Positions 46,650 to 59,523 are shown, counted from the stretch's first letter. The stretch is 64,000 bases of DNA from Agaricus subrufescens (GCA_029945375.1 CM057065.1:806001-870000), one strand, 5' to 3'. A program made the numbers and translations. Notes: generated by a model not told the origin, from the sequence alone.

Positions 46650-49600
46650 TCATTTTGCAATCTCAAATGCATGGTGATCAATGTATTTGTTAACATAAAA
46701 TGTCCAAAAATTGTCAAGTGATGTCACAGATGAGGATCCTCGAGGAACTGTGAAACCATCTTCAAAGTATGGGAGAAGATGAGCAGCTCGGTAAATTGAA
46801 GACAAAGGAATAATATGAAAGTCAGGATGAGCACCACAGAAACAAGGGTGGACTATCTACATCCCTGTGTCTTCATCAGGATGTGTCTTGATGTAACGGT
46901 ACTTACGAATAAGAGCACATACATGCTCTTGGTCCTGGAAACTAAAGGAGAAGAAACAATGAACATGAGCAATGCTCAGCCCACTGCTAATTGTGTTGGC
47001 ACCAGGGTGAGCTCTGATGAACACAGTATCAAAATGCCTAGGGCCCCCACGCCAGGAATCTACAGCCCGAATCCGCTCTGCTTTCATGCCATTGGGAGAT
47101 CTGACATCACTTGGTGCATAAAAGTGAGCAACTACAGATGGAAATGTTGTGACTGGAAGAGACATGCACTGGTCAAATGTGATGTTGCTATCACAGTTGC
47201 ACAGATACAAATGAAGTAGTCGGTCAAACTTTTCATGCAAAAAGTTCATAGCAATTGATGTGAAAGGCACTTTGGATGCTAGAGTATATATTAGAGATAA
47301 TATACTGATTTAATATTGAGGAGGTACATACCAATTGTCCTCCTTGCAGGTACAATTCCATTTCTTCTTTTCTGTATTCCAACAGGCATTCCAAAGCTAC
47401 TATTCTCTTCATTGTCACTATCACCCTCTCCTTGGCCACCAAATGACAAATTATTATCCTTTGGCTTGCCAAGATCTGGTATATAACAAGTGTGAGTGTT
47501 AGAGGAAAAAGTTTATTCATTGATTTAAACACACCTTGTGGAGACACATCAAGCATACCAAGCTTTTCAAAGTGAATTCAAGCTGCAGCTAGAGCATTAG
47601 ACTGTCGATTCACTACAAGAATCTGATCAAGTGCTTTATGCCGATTAGACCTTCGGTATGGATCTTTGACAGCTTCAATATGCATTGATTCAGTAATAGA
47701 AGAACAAAGCCCATTGGGAGCACCAAATGCTCGGATAAGAAAAAGATAGTGATCCATAGCATGTTGGCGAGGGGGTGTGGAGTTTTCTGGTCGAATACCA
47801 GATGTGACAAAAATGTCACGATACTTTCGGAAGCGGTCATGTGCATCCTGGAGATCCTTGAGATCATCTGAGTCAATTATTTCGCGACGAACGATATAAG
47901 TGAACTCAATAAATGCACGAAATGTACAAATGATTTCCATTGGAACATAGCCAGCAAGAGTGGCCAAATATATCTGTGAGTATATAAATGAGCTGAAATA
48001 CCCTGGGATGAAGTTAGAGAAAGATATAAACCTTCATTAAGGCCTTTGAGTCATTTCCGGTCCACTGGTTAAATTCACGGCCAGTAGGGAAATTTCGAAG
48101 ACCTGTGAAAGGTGGTGCAATCGAAATACTAGTGCCATGTCACACATAATAGAAAAGTAAGTTGTCAATGGAGGTGCTTACCGATGGTCTATATCATCAA
48201 GGATTGTTTTTGCTTCTCGAGGTGAATCGGCATGGGCATAAATATATTTCTCTGTCCAGTCAATGAGGTGATCTTTGAAGGTGCCTTTTATAAGTTGATG
48301 AAGGATATCCGGTGACAGATTTTCATAGATAGAAGCTCGAGGGAAATATTCTGTGAAGGGCTGGTGATGTATAAGACACTGATTTGGTAATAAAAAAAAA
48401 GAATAAGGTTTGCTTACAATAACGTCTCCAATGAGTCCATATTCTTCCCAGAGTGTCCCAAGCTCAAAATATTTAACGAGTGCAACTGTATGTTCTACAG
48501 TGCGAGGAATGGTAGGCTCGCCTGGAGGTACTTGAAGGCCTAATGATGGTAAGGCTAGACATCTGTTACTTATCTGAGTAAAGGTATAGATATACTCGAA
48601 TGAATGTGTACATACCTAGTACACCAATTTTGTACAATGCAAGCTAGTGCACACTGCTCAGGATAGTCTGCAATGTAAGGCCCTAAGCTGAAAATCGTCC
48701 TCTGAAAATGCCCATCCCCACATTTCACCACCCGAGGTCTAGTCATAGCTGGTTTAAGACTTGATAGGATATGTCGGAGTGATGAATGAAGGAGTTGGTG
48801 TTTGAACTTTCGAAATGCAGCTGTATTTCTGTATTGTGCCTCAGCTAATAATGTATTTGTTATCGAAAAGTTGAATAGAGTTAAATTAAATGACTCACTC
48901 TTGACATCGTGAAGGAAACCTATGAGTACAATTCCACCACGTTGAGTACGACGAGTGTTATTATGAATGTTCCCAATAGATAGATAAAGTGGCCAATATG
49001 AATTATCGCCAGTGCCTACTGAGACCGTGGTCTTATCACTTCCAAGAATTATCGGAACAAGCATAGCATCATGAGTATGAGGATCCTGGCTTATCTCGTC
49101 CTGAAGGAGTGCTGTGTTAGAGTTAATAGCAAATTACTAGAGGCTGAAAGGCTCACCGCTTGTCTCCATGCCCAGTCACCAGACATGAAATGTTGGAAAC
49201 GATGCTTCGAATCAAAGTATTCATGGTAGGGTGAATAATCGAACTCTCCTGCGAAGTCGGGGTTTCCTATGAGCTTCTCTACAACAGCAAGCGGATCACG
49301 GTAGTGAACCGGGTACTCAGCCTCCATCCAAGCTGGGTGAAGTTCAGGTTCAGGCTCTGGTATGTCAGGTCCACCCGTATACGTGATGGTGGCAGACTGC
49401 CATGATACCTCACCATACGGGATGGCATCAATAGTAGCATAGAGGTCTTTGTGGTTGGTGAAAGGCGAACTCCCATCTCTATCAGCCCAGAGGCGCATAA
49501 GCTCATTAATCTTTCCAGCCGACATCTCCTCACTCGAGTACAAGAATTCAGCAGTCTTGAACTGGTGTTTATCTTCGAATGGGAACCAGTCTGTGTTCTG

Positions 49601-50560
49601 ATGATCGATAGGCTCTGTTGGGGGAACACCAGGAGGCAACAATTCTCCACCTGCATTGCAAGGTGTACCTGTGTTCCAGTAAGTTGAGGTTGCGATCGAC
49701 ATAGCCATAAAAGAACATGACACACCCGTTAGAAATGGATGATGAACACGTCTCAAGCAGGGCTCATCATCGACTTCCGGAGTGTCAGATGACGTGGCCG
49801 CGACCTGAGAGGATTCCGAGGACAAATGATCATGGTCTTGTTTTGATTCAATAAAAATGATATCAAGATGTTACAATCATAGGGCGTACATTCGTTAATA
49901 TTCTCATCGAGACCTGCACTAAACAACTCCAGTTGACCTTGATAACTTGGATGATTGTGGAAATCTTGAACAAAGGGGGTAGCAGGAGCGTCATCTTCTG
50001 CTACAGATAGCTGTTGAGACTGTTGAGTCCCAGCTGGTGAGGCGGCGGGCATCGTGTTTCGCATACATAAAGGCGACTGAGGGCTTTGTTCATGCTCCGA
50101 TGTAGTATCTTCAGCTTGAAGATCCAGGCCCACAGAATCCAATCCATGAGCAGTATCAGAGTCAGTCTCGGCGTCGTCGCTATGTGCCTTGGAGCAGAAG
50201 TCAAATATAATGTTTATGAACACGATTGAGCAAATAAATTCTTACCGAAGTTGCGTAGTCATTGTCCAGGGCCTCACCACCAAGTACCGCGCTACAATCT
50301 GAGGATAGGAAAAAGTTTCAGCTGGTAGTGTTCTGGTAACTACTTGACTGTGGCATACCCGACCCAAGTTCCGGTGATGAGCTGAGGCTCCGAGTAGTGT
50401 GAGCAGCGTGCTTGTGCATAATGTGCTGCTTGAGACCCCGCTTGCTCTTGACCCATTTCCTGCAGTCGGCGAAAGGGCAGGAGATCGAAAAAGATTCGGG
50501 CTCATCATTCGGAGTCATAGTCGTAAGCACAGAGGATGCAGGGGCAATGGGAGCCGTCAC
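46650..50560 (-). pseudogene. Plavaka transposase with N-terminal C2H2 zinc finger (nonsense-mutated)
   Basis: The multi-exon minus-strand gene begins near 50560. A C2H2 finger (CPFADCRKWVKSKRGLKQHI...H) is followed by a disordered acidic part. The transposase core then appears in order: DWFPFEDKHQFKTAEFLY, FDYSPYHEYFDSKHRFQ, FMSGDWAWRQA, PIILGSDKTTVSVGTGDNSY, SLGPYIADYPEQCALACIVQ, LSPDILHQLIKGTFKDHL, GAPNGLCSSITESMHIEAVK and HFYAPSDVRSPNGMKAERI. These are hallmarks of the Plavaka transposases abundant in Agaricomycetes. Coding similarity is broken by TGA at 47578-47580 and TAG at 46857-46859, with homologous protein continuing beyond each to about 46650. Many short introns separate the blocks and were not all mapped. 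Confidence 0.85.
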
Positions 50561-50847
50561 CTAATGAGGATTAGTTAAAATAATGATTGCTAGTTCCAGC
50601 TCAAGCACCCCGGCAGCGTGACTTACTGAATTATGTGTAAGGTACGTGCCCCCAAGGCCCTGCCAATATTGGCAACAAAAAATTTGAACTTTAACATAAC
50701 ATGACCACAAGCTAATTCCTACTGCCATTACAACTCCCCTATCCCCAACATCGTCTTTAAAACCCAGCATATAGTTCTACTCAAGTAATGCTAGTGAGTG
50801 ATTTATTGAGACGGTTGTGCAGATAGCTTACCGTTGCATCAGAAAAC

Positions 50848-53800
50848 ATGCCGATGACAACTCGCGAAGCAAACAAAACCAAGAGACCGGCGCTTGTGCT
50901 CCTTCAAGCAATGTCGCCGAAAAAGAATAAGCGTAAAGGGAAGACACAGAAAGCAAAAGAGTTCTCTGAGGAAGGCATAGCGCAAGTGTCCGAGATTGAA
51001 GTAAGGCAGGCCAAACTACACAGTGACGCGTCCAACGCAACCCCAGCAGGAGCTGCGCGTGCTGCCAGTAGAGTTGGAGCCAGAAATGCCAACAATAGCG
51101 GCAATGAAGGCACCTCAAAATCGTGAAAGAGGTCAGGAAAAATCTCGGTTCAAAGTACCAGCAACGATGTTAATAAAGGTATGACTTTCAAATCATACTA
51201 AGAACATACCTGTTGACCATGAGTTGAACTGTGGCAGGTGGTGACCTCGATATCGACAAAGCTTCTGATAGAGAACTTCAAGTTGAACCAATGAAGCATC
51301 ATGATGTTGAAGCGACCACACAGGACAAGAAAAAAGGGAGAGCCCCGCGTGCAACCTTGAAGGTTCGGAAAGCTATTGCAGCCAAGAAACTAGAGCAAGT
51401 GGCTGCGAGTATCACTCCACTGGTAGCCAACAGCCCGGATGATACAGCGCCAGTGAGCTCAAAGTCTAATGACGGCAACCGTCAGCGCACGGACTTGGTG
51501 ATGAAACAAGCACATACCTATGACCCCATGGTTAGTTCAAGCTATTCGACGCCGTTAAAAAAGATACATGACATGACGCACCACATTACAGGATCCAAAC
51601 ACCAAATCTATAAGGTCACCTTTAGCAAAGCGCACGCGACGTGGCAGCCACTTACAGAGTAATGTGAAAGCAAGTGCAATGCCAATGATTCCTGTTCCAA
51701 GACTCAACCTGAGAAGCCGAGGACAATGTGTTGAGGGAGGGATGACGGATAAATCTACAAGCCAAAGGCCCATCGCTAGCATCGGTACAATTGGGTTTAC
51801 GAGAGGAGAAGTAGTGCCTACCTCACCTCTTCACGAAAAGTCGCCAGTAGATCCTTTTGATGACAACATGGGGGAAAGATCGTCCACTACCGGTTCTGAG
51901 TCTGAGGAAGAACACGCTACATATGTTGAACACGGTGTCAGGACCAAACGAGGGGTGCGCAGCGATAGTCCAGTTACAGGGATGAGAGGTCTTAAAGGGA
52001 GAGGGGTGGTGATGGATATCGATTCGGATGATGACGAACATGAAGGACTGAATCGCCAAAGCTCGGGATCTTCTGGCTCCGAGTATAATCCCAGCATGAA
52101 GCCTAGTAGTGTCAGTGGAATGGACTTCGAGGACAATACGGTCATGGCAGTTGGTGAGGGCACTGGCCTTGTAGAGACTGGGAGGTCTCCTCACGACTTG
52201 CCTGCCCTTCCCGCTAAATATCAATCCATCAAGCTCAGAGACCCGTGGCTTGGTGAGACATTCGATGACTATAAAGAGTGGTGCATGGAGGACGCTGAGA
52301 GTGACTCTATATTATCATTGATGATCGAGCGAAAATTCTATGGAGACTTACTGGACTCAGTGGGGGATGGGAGCCAACCGCGTGAAGAGGAATACTTCTC
52401 ATTGCAAGACAGAGACAAACACTATGAGGTTTTAAGTCCTCTGGAGAAGGTAAGTCCAAGCACTCCTCGATCAATCGAAGGCGATAACTTACCATTGACC
52501 ATGCCTACAGGTATCAAGAGAAAGCATATCAGCCGCTCAAAACGCTATGAAGAACTCCCATCTCAATGCTAAGGCACAAGGAAAGAAAAGGGTAGAGAAC
52601 AGAGAGGAGAGAGAGGACATCGGAGTCAGAACCAGCTCGAAGGTGGGTGTTGCTGCGCATGAGCCTAAGGCGAGCGCACACATAAGTTCATCACCGCTGA
52701 CTAAATCAAGTTCCCACCCGGCTCTACTAAGTTCCACCACGAAGTCCATGGCAGGCACGAACGCTCTTCTGCCACTTTTGCTGGAGGTGCTCGTACTCCT
52801 GATTGGCTTGATGACAGGAGGTCTGAGGTCAAACATTGGGATCATCATTCAAGGTAAGCTGTTAAACAAGTCACTCCCCTATCCTTTTACTAAGCGAATC
52901 AACTTCAACGCATCTCGTAATGACTCTGTAGCGACGATACAGAGTGTTATGATAGGTCTAAGGAGCCCGCTTCCCCTCCCCCTGTGGTAGATTATCACAA
53001 GGCTTCTATCTCTAAGGCAAAAGCGAAGGCAAAAGGAAAAGCGAAAGGCAAGGAGCACTCTGACTTATCAACCTCGCGATCTACTGGCTTTGACAGCCGC
53101 AGCTTGACTGGTGAGCAACACAATGAAACTTTCAATGCAGTAAACGACCTTGGCGGGATATCCGACCGAGACGAAGACCGCGGTGAGGAATATCTACACG
53201 CAAAGAGCAGCCCTGTGAAGGACGGAAGGTGGCTGGATAACCAGGCGAGTAGAATTCAAATTGAAAGCTTCGAATTGTCTACTCATTAATTTCTTACCCG
53301 CAGTTTATTGTGCGTATTGATGACAGCCCTAAAGCTCAACGCGGCGGTAGCAAGAATGACACGAAGCGGCGATTGAAGAAAAATGAAGACGCGGTCGAAG
53401 CTGAATCCATTGGCCAGCTCACCTCCGATTCAAAGACCCGCGTTTGCGTCAAGAACAAACATCTTCCGAATGAACTTACTCAACCTGTTGATATCTGGAA
53501 AACAATCGTATTGCCGACCTTCTTCAACTGGCTCGCAAGTCAAGATGATCCTTGGAACCAAAGTCAAAGCGCGATCGTCGATGCCTTAGAGACCATTTGT
53601 CGGGCTAGCGTCAGGAGCAGCTACACGCTCAAGCGGAATGGTGATGCAACTGGGGTGAAAAGTACAGAATATCAACAGGCGAGTCATATAGTGATATCGC
53701 CCGAATGTTCCTAACGCTCTTACTAGTTGGTACAAAAGATAAGTGACTGGAAATCAAAGCTTGGGTCGACCGCGATTTGGGCGATCAACAAGGTATTCAA

Positions 53801-54628
53801 ATGTAAGCCAGAAATATTCGGCGACTCAGATGAGAGTCACGTCGCTTGGGCAGACTGGCATCAACTCGGATGCCGTTTCCTGTTTGCAGACGTTGAAACA
53901 AGCGTGAGTCAATTAAGTTCAAGGGACATGTCATTATTGTAATGTCATTTTCCAGCCTCCGAAGGGTATGTTCCAAAGCGATGTATTCCTGCACGTACTT
54001 GGTGCGCATTTTGCTCTGTTCGCTACCGATGAAAAAGCCTGGGTGCCGGGTCTGACTCACGACTCGATCAACCATGAGCCGTGGGGTGCAATCGCGATCG
54101 CGGCGGCAGCGGTAAGTGTTCAGATTCCTCACGTTCTCTTTCCTCCTCACATTTGAGTCTTGTTAGGTCGAGCGCGCCGTTGTTCTCTGGAGTGACCGCG
54201 ACCTTACCATTGAAATAATGGATTGAGCTGCAAAGTCCAGAAGCCACGCGATCGAGTTTCCAAAGAAGATGAACGCGAAAGGAATTGAGACTCAAGGCCA
54301 CGCCTTGTTTGCAGAACCTAAATGGGGGCCGCGTACGCAGTACTACCTCCGAAACATCCAAGCAAAAGTCAAGAAAGGCACATGGAACTGGGCAGAGATC
54401 CATGGCCTTCTTGGGCCTCACATCAAGGCGTTACAGAAGCATGAAAAGGCGAAGCCCAAGGTTCAGAAACCTGTCAAAGAGGTTGTGGAGATTGATGATG
54501 ACGACTTACTCCAAGACGCCGCTGACATGACTAGTGATAATCTTGGTTTTCAACCTGCCCCATTCAAGCCTTGGATATCGAAGGTTCATGTCAATTTTTT
54601 TGAGTATCTTGTCACGTCATTAATGTGA
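50848..54628 (+). pseudogene. second gene of the Plavaka element, uncharacterised protein (one in-frame stop)
   Basis: A divergent gene starting about 290 bp from the transposase start. Its first part encodes Lys/Ser-rich disordered protein. The later exons encode a folded region with LPNELTQPVDIWKTIVLPTF, QDDPWNQS, MFQSDVFLHVLGAHFALFA and WGAIAIAAAAVERAVVLW, a pattern I associate with large, repeated hypothetical proteins in Agaricomycete genomes. Late introns are 53245-53303, 53679-53726, 53904-53955 and 54112-54166; the first two have GC-AG borders. A TGA at 54224-54226 interrupts the final exon while the frame stays protein-like to 54628. Position inside the inverted repeats implies a transposon-borne role, perhaps accessory to transposition, but the function is unknown. 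Splicing of the first half is not resolved. Confidence 0.6.
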
Positions 54629-55331
54629 ATTCGAGTCGGCACCTCAGTCCTCTGGTTCACGATCTTCTCACCTCATTCAACAAGTCCCACCTCCCACCTC
54701 AAATCGTGATCTCGTGCAAGTTTTTCCATTGTTTCAAGTGTTATCTCAGCTCTCTCAACCCCCTCCTGCATTCAGTCATGTTTCATCATCAAACTCCGGC
54801 CCCCATGTGAAGAGAATTCAACTAGCGTCTACGAAAAGGGTTTTCGACATCAACCCCGTCGAGGTAGATGTTCGAATCTTTATATATTCAAATGTATACA
54901 TGTACTAATACTAGCTCATTATCCTCTAGTCCAGCAAGTCCTGCACGATTTCACAAGATGCAAGCAGTATACCCGCAAGGCATGGTAGAAAAGCTCAAGG
55001 CCTTGTTCAAGTTTCGTCAACTAAACACTACCCCTCTCAGCCAGATGTGGGCCCGTCGCAACGCCGTTAATTGTTTTACAGCAACTTTTACCTCTTTCGT
55101 GTCCTTATCTTTCTCGCCTCTCAACTGTTTAAGTGTCACCTTAAGTCCCAAATGTGCCATCTCATTCAACTTCTGCTCCGCTGGCACTTTATACCACTTT
55201 TTTTTAAATAATTTTCAATTAGCTTTGAGACTCGAGTACTACTGTAGATCCACTATCACTGCTATTGATATGGCAGTGTAATATTATTTTATCATTCCAC
55301 GATACACCTTATTTAAGGACTTAAGTGCCTT

Positions 55332-55467
55332 AAGCCTGTCTTAAGACTGCTTATTGACTGCTTATTGAGCTGTCTTGGACATCCTTATCACCTGACCTTA
55401 AGCCTGCCTTAAGACTGCTTATTGACTGCTTATTGAGCTGACTTGAACATCCTTATCACCCAACCTT
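55332..55467. repeat. tandem repeat near the right end of the Plavaka element
   Basis: Two copies of a 68-bp unit, at 55332-55399 and 55400-55467, differ at a few bases. Each contains a doubled GACTGCTTATTGA word. Likely subterminal transposase-binding sequence. Confidence 0.7.
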
Positions 55468-55677
55468 GATCTGGACTTAGGTACCTTAAGACTGCCTTAG
55501 GCCAATTTTATGGAGTCATCTTGGACACCATTATACCTGAACTTATGAACAAGACTTATGCTAAACAGTATTAAGGCAAGCATAAGCCATGGTTAAGATT
55601 AGACCCTGGCTTATGCAACATTGCCTTATGGAAGCCTTAAACAATTGACTAAGTAGCGTAAGGCATGAATAAGGTGT

Positions 55678-55696
55678 AAAACATTTTCCTGATGTA
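55678..55696. repeat. right terminal inverted repeat of the Plavaka element
   Basis: Exact reverse complement of 46280-46298. Confidence 0.85.
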
Positions 55697-55888
55697 CCAC
55701 TTTGCCGCCTAGACTGCCATGCATTTTTGGCTCATCGGGCACGAGATTAACCGTGACGCGGGATTCAGCTGTGAACACCAATTCAGCGCTTCCACAGTCC
55801 TGATCACAGCGCCCGTCAAACATTCAATGACCTGGGCGAGCCAGCAATCTTTGCGATCATCCCCATCTTGCCGGCAATTCCCGCAGGG

Positions 55889-55902
55889 CTATAAATAACA
55901 TG
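55889..55902 (+). promoter_or_regulatory. TATA element of NLR3, shared cluster box
   Basis: CTATAAATAACATG lies 108 bp before the NLR3 start, identical to the NLR1 box. The Plavaka element ends 193 bp upstream of it. Confidence 0.6.
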
Positions 55903-55996
55903 GTTGATCTTGGGCGCTAATTAGTGTGGGCACGTTGCAGTCATCATTCCGGGTGTCAGGCGGCGGATGCCCTTGCTTCTGCCCTCGACTATCGCG

Positions 55997-58684
55997 ATGC
56001 CAGATTTTTCCCTCCGTGTGCCTCGATTCCTACGCTCTCGTCGCTCACGCCCCTCACATTTGCCAGAACCAACCCAGGTTGGTACGCATGCTGATGCGGG
56101 GCCGGCCGCCTCCCATTCTCCGTATCTTAGCCCATCTCCCGTTGTCTCCTCTCGTCCTCCCTCTACCCATAGTGCTCTGGAACAGGCCATGCCCACCGCC
56201 ACTGGTACTTCAGTTCTGGAGCAACAGAGGGTGAGTCTATCTGTTAGCATTTACTTGTTATTGCTGACGTTGAAACGTTCAAAGCCACCTCCAGGCAAGG
56301 GTCTGCCGTCACCACAGCATCCGCATCAGGGCATGTTTCATCAAGCCCATAATATGTCCGCAACAGGGAACTTCATCGATGGAAATGTCGGCAGCGGTGA
56401 GAAGATTCACTTCTTGTGATTGGGTTTTCCCAACATTGAACCGCATCTCTGCCAGTCATGTTGACGAACAACTTCAACAATTTGAACAACTGTAAGCACT
56501 AGGTCTGTTTTGTTGTCACTATTAATCATCGTTCTGGTAGTCATGAAAGACCTTCTGAAGGAAACAATCCCTGGAGCATCAGCTGATTCCTCTGCTCGCG
56601 ATCCACCTCCACGATGTCACCCCGGAACGCGATTGGCCATCCTTGAACGATGCATCAATTTTATCGCTCACTGCGACGGGGTGAAAAAGATGCGTTGGGT
56701 AGTCGGTGCGGCGGGGGTAGGAAAGTCTGCTGTCATGCAGAATGTCGCTGAGTCACCCTTGCCCGAGGTGGCCTCTAATGCATCCGTCTTCTTGTCTATC
56801 AATGGACGCAATGACGGAACGAAAGCCATCATGACCCTTTCCTACCAGTTCGCTGCCAAGTCTGACCTATACCGTCGAATAATCGAGGTCCAGGTCAGCC
56901 GCGACCCCTCCCTCCTTCACTCGTCAATGTCTATCCAATTTGAAAAGTTCATTGTTCAACCTTTCATCAACGACCCGGAACTCAATACAGCCGGGCGTGT
57001 GTTGATCATTATCGATGGACTTGACGAATGCAACGACACACGCACTCAGGTCGAGCTCCTCCGCCTTATCTCTAATTTCTGTGTCTCGCATTCTTCCTCG
57101 CCTATCGTATGGCTCATTGCCAGCCGCCCCGAGTCGCACATCACTTCCTTCTTTTCTAGACCAGAAGTAATACCGGCGTACGAGAAGGAGGAGATTGCTG
57201 TAGATTCTGACGAGGGTCGTGCAGATGTTGAACGGTATCTTCGGCACGAGTTGATGGAGATCGGGAAAGCGTCGGACTTCCTTGGCCCACAATGGCCTGA
57301 CGAACAACATTTATGGAAATTGGCCAGTGCTGCAGGCGGGCTATTTGCGTATGCCCAGACTGTTGTCCGATACATTGGAGACCCAAACGTTGGAGACCCG
57401 GTGTCGCAGCTGTCGGATGTACTGAATGTCATTGACCGGCTTCCGATGGCTGATATCCCGCAGGAACAGCACCCGATGGCTCTACTGGATGCGCTGTATA
57501 CCCGAATCCTATCCAAAGTTCCCCCCAAGATCATGATCAATACTCGAAAATTTTTACTTTTATTAGCATCAAATTGGAATTCGGTCGTGTCGTCGTCTGA
57601 CAGCAACTTCATCGTCATGTGTAACTGGTTAGGCATGACTATTGATGAAGCCTATGCTGCTCTCAACCGCCTCCGCTCTGTTCTGGAGATACCTCAACGC
57701 CACGAAGGCCATCAAAAACCGCTTCAACTATTCCACAAATCGCTTATCGACTACCTATTCCGATTCGGGTTTTCTACCGATATCGAACTTGAAGCACAGG
57801 AAATCAAGACGCAGTGTGCATTCAGGGTACTGAATGAAGCTCCTGGCGGCATTGATTATAGTGAAATGGATTATACTTTCGATTACGGTAAGCTGGCTCG
57901 CAATGGTGGTACTGGTGATAAGATTTCGATTACGTGGCGTGGTGATCAAGGAGTTGACTGGAATGACGATCGTACACGATTGAGTATGTATAAGCTAGCT
58001 GTTGGAGAGGTTGCGACGGGGATGAAACGCGGAGATCCTGTGTTCCAAAGCGACTTTTGCATTAAGCTCTTGACCACGCAGTTTGAGGATTATTGGAGTA
58101 ACTTTCCATGTTGTGAGTTATCTGATTTTGTGTTTGTGAGTACCTCATAATTTTTCTCTTCTCGCTTTATGTAACTAAACTTATGCATAAGAATAACTCT
58201 CAATGCCAAGAATTCATGCGGCAGGGCATAGTGAAGGAAATATCTGCCAAGTCACTTCGCAATGTTCAGATCAGCACGTATCTTGATTATAGGTTGCTTT
58301 TCCATCGTTCGGTCACAACGGCGGCACTTCCTGATCCATGGGACTCTTCCTGCAAGGTAAGCGGTTTTTTTCTGCCTACGTGTGCCTGTTTGTATTTCGG
58401 TTGTACAGCACGAACGCGTCGGCCGATGGGAGCAAGGAAAGGAGCAGAACTGGACAACAGTCGTCGCTGGCAATTGTACTTCCTGCTATCAACGGCTGAG
58501 ACGCCAATTGGAGAGCTGGATTGTTCGACATCCGGATCAACTTGCCTCAATCCTGTTCGCTTCGATGGAAGAGTCGTGTATAGAACTTCGGTTTGTTGAC
58601 CTGGAGGATGATATGTCGGAGTGGACTTATCGAGTGTGGGTTTGGAATTCGCCAGAGCTCACGGAGTTACGAGGCACTATGTAA
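55997..58684 (+). CDS. NACHT NTPase with novel C-terminal module (NLR3, subtype A)
   Basis: Modelled exons are 55997-56230, 56285-56396, 56456-56491, 56541-58135, 58192-58356 and 58409-58684, encoding 805 residues. The N-terminus matches NLR1 closely but lacks about 85 residues of the Ser/Pro-rich leader, a clean in-frame deletion before SVLEQQR. NACHT motifs GAAGVGKS, VLIIIDGLDEC and WLIASRPE are intact. The C-terminal module is complete, with SITWRGDQGVDWNDD, MKRGDPVFQ, DPWDSSCKHE, a CTSC pair and FVDLEDDMSEWTYRVW. No stop or frameshift is seen, so it looks functional. The intron after VFVF uses acceptor CATAAG, the same site as in NLR1 and NLR2. The small third exon is uncertain, as in NLR1. 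Confidence 0.82.
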
Positions 58685-59523
58685 TGTACCTGGCGAGTGC
58701 ATGGATGAAGATCGGGTTGGCGTATGAACTTGATATGCCTGTTACTGAAAATAAATCTGAGGCTGTGCGGTGATGATACCGCTGTACCTGATCTGTTCGT
58801 TTCAAATGGGGATAGAAGACTCGCTCAGGTCAATAAGCTTCAGGGAGCAGATACGTTTGCGCTCCCTGGTATGTGGACATAGCGGGGAGCTGGGGGAGAT
58901 TGAGAGTGACTGATCCATTGAACTTTACCCTTACTCGAGACATAAGCGTCTGATGGTTCGGAAAGGGTCCAAGATGGTATGGGAAACATCTGCGATGAGC
59001 ATGGCTAAAAATAATCTGAACGGAGGCAGAAGCCTCAGACGTGCTTCAGGCTTCTGCGAGCGTTGACGCGTGACGGTGGGCACATTACAATTGTGTGCAT
59101 GCCTATGCTGTGTCGAATAATTCCCTGCAATTGGGACGTGGCGCAGGTGATACATTTGCAAAGACGTTCTCCATGGAATTCATCAGCCTTTGCGTGGATG
59201 CCCGACTTCCACAATTCAACAGCACATCTGATTCCCATGTTTTCCGTATTCCACTCAATTTATGCCGTCTCTGGTATTGTAACATTCAACTTATTCACTT
59301 GCGACACGTTCGCAGCAATCTCGGTCATAGGACAAGAAAGTGCGTTTGTCTACTATACACTTTGCCTGTGAATGATAAAATGGCCAGAGAGGATATGCAT
59401 ATAAATAAAGCAGCTTTGGTTATGGGCTTCTCTGCGTGGTGACCGTGGGGGCAGTGCAATCGCGTATGTAAATTCTCTGTGTTAAGCAGTAGAGGCTCCC
59501 TGCTTCAGCCCCCTATATCCTCC
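58685..59523. other. spacer and probable long leader of NLR4
   Basis: No gene is supported. GGTGGGCACATTACAATTG near 59077 and GGGGGCAGTGCAATCGCG near 59448 echo the two related words in the NLR2 leader at similar spacing from the start codon (about 445 and 75-80 bp). CATATAAATAAAG at 59397 is a further TATA-like sequence. Confidence 0.4.

Larger units (their letters stand above)
46280..55696. mobile_element. Plavaka-type (CMC/CACTA-like) DNA transposon, 9.4 kb
   Basis: TACATCAGGAAAATGTTTT at 46280-46298 is exactly the reverse complement of 55678-55696. This gives 17-bp inverted ends next to a TA target duplication, or 19 bp counting the TA. Inside are a minus-strand Plavaka transposase (46650-50560) and a divergent plus-strand gene (50848-54628). 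Both ends have subterminal arrays rich in TAAGT or CTTAAG words, as expected for transposase-binding regions. The bounds enclose the genes closely, which supports them as the true ends. Stops in both genes suggest this copy is no longer autonomous. Confidence 0.85.

Noticed and set aside
46815..47219. Forward open frame of 134 codons
   Set aside because: It is antisense to the transposase C-terminal exon, which has clear family motifs on the minus strand.
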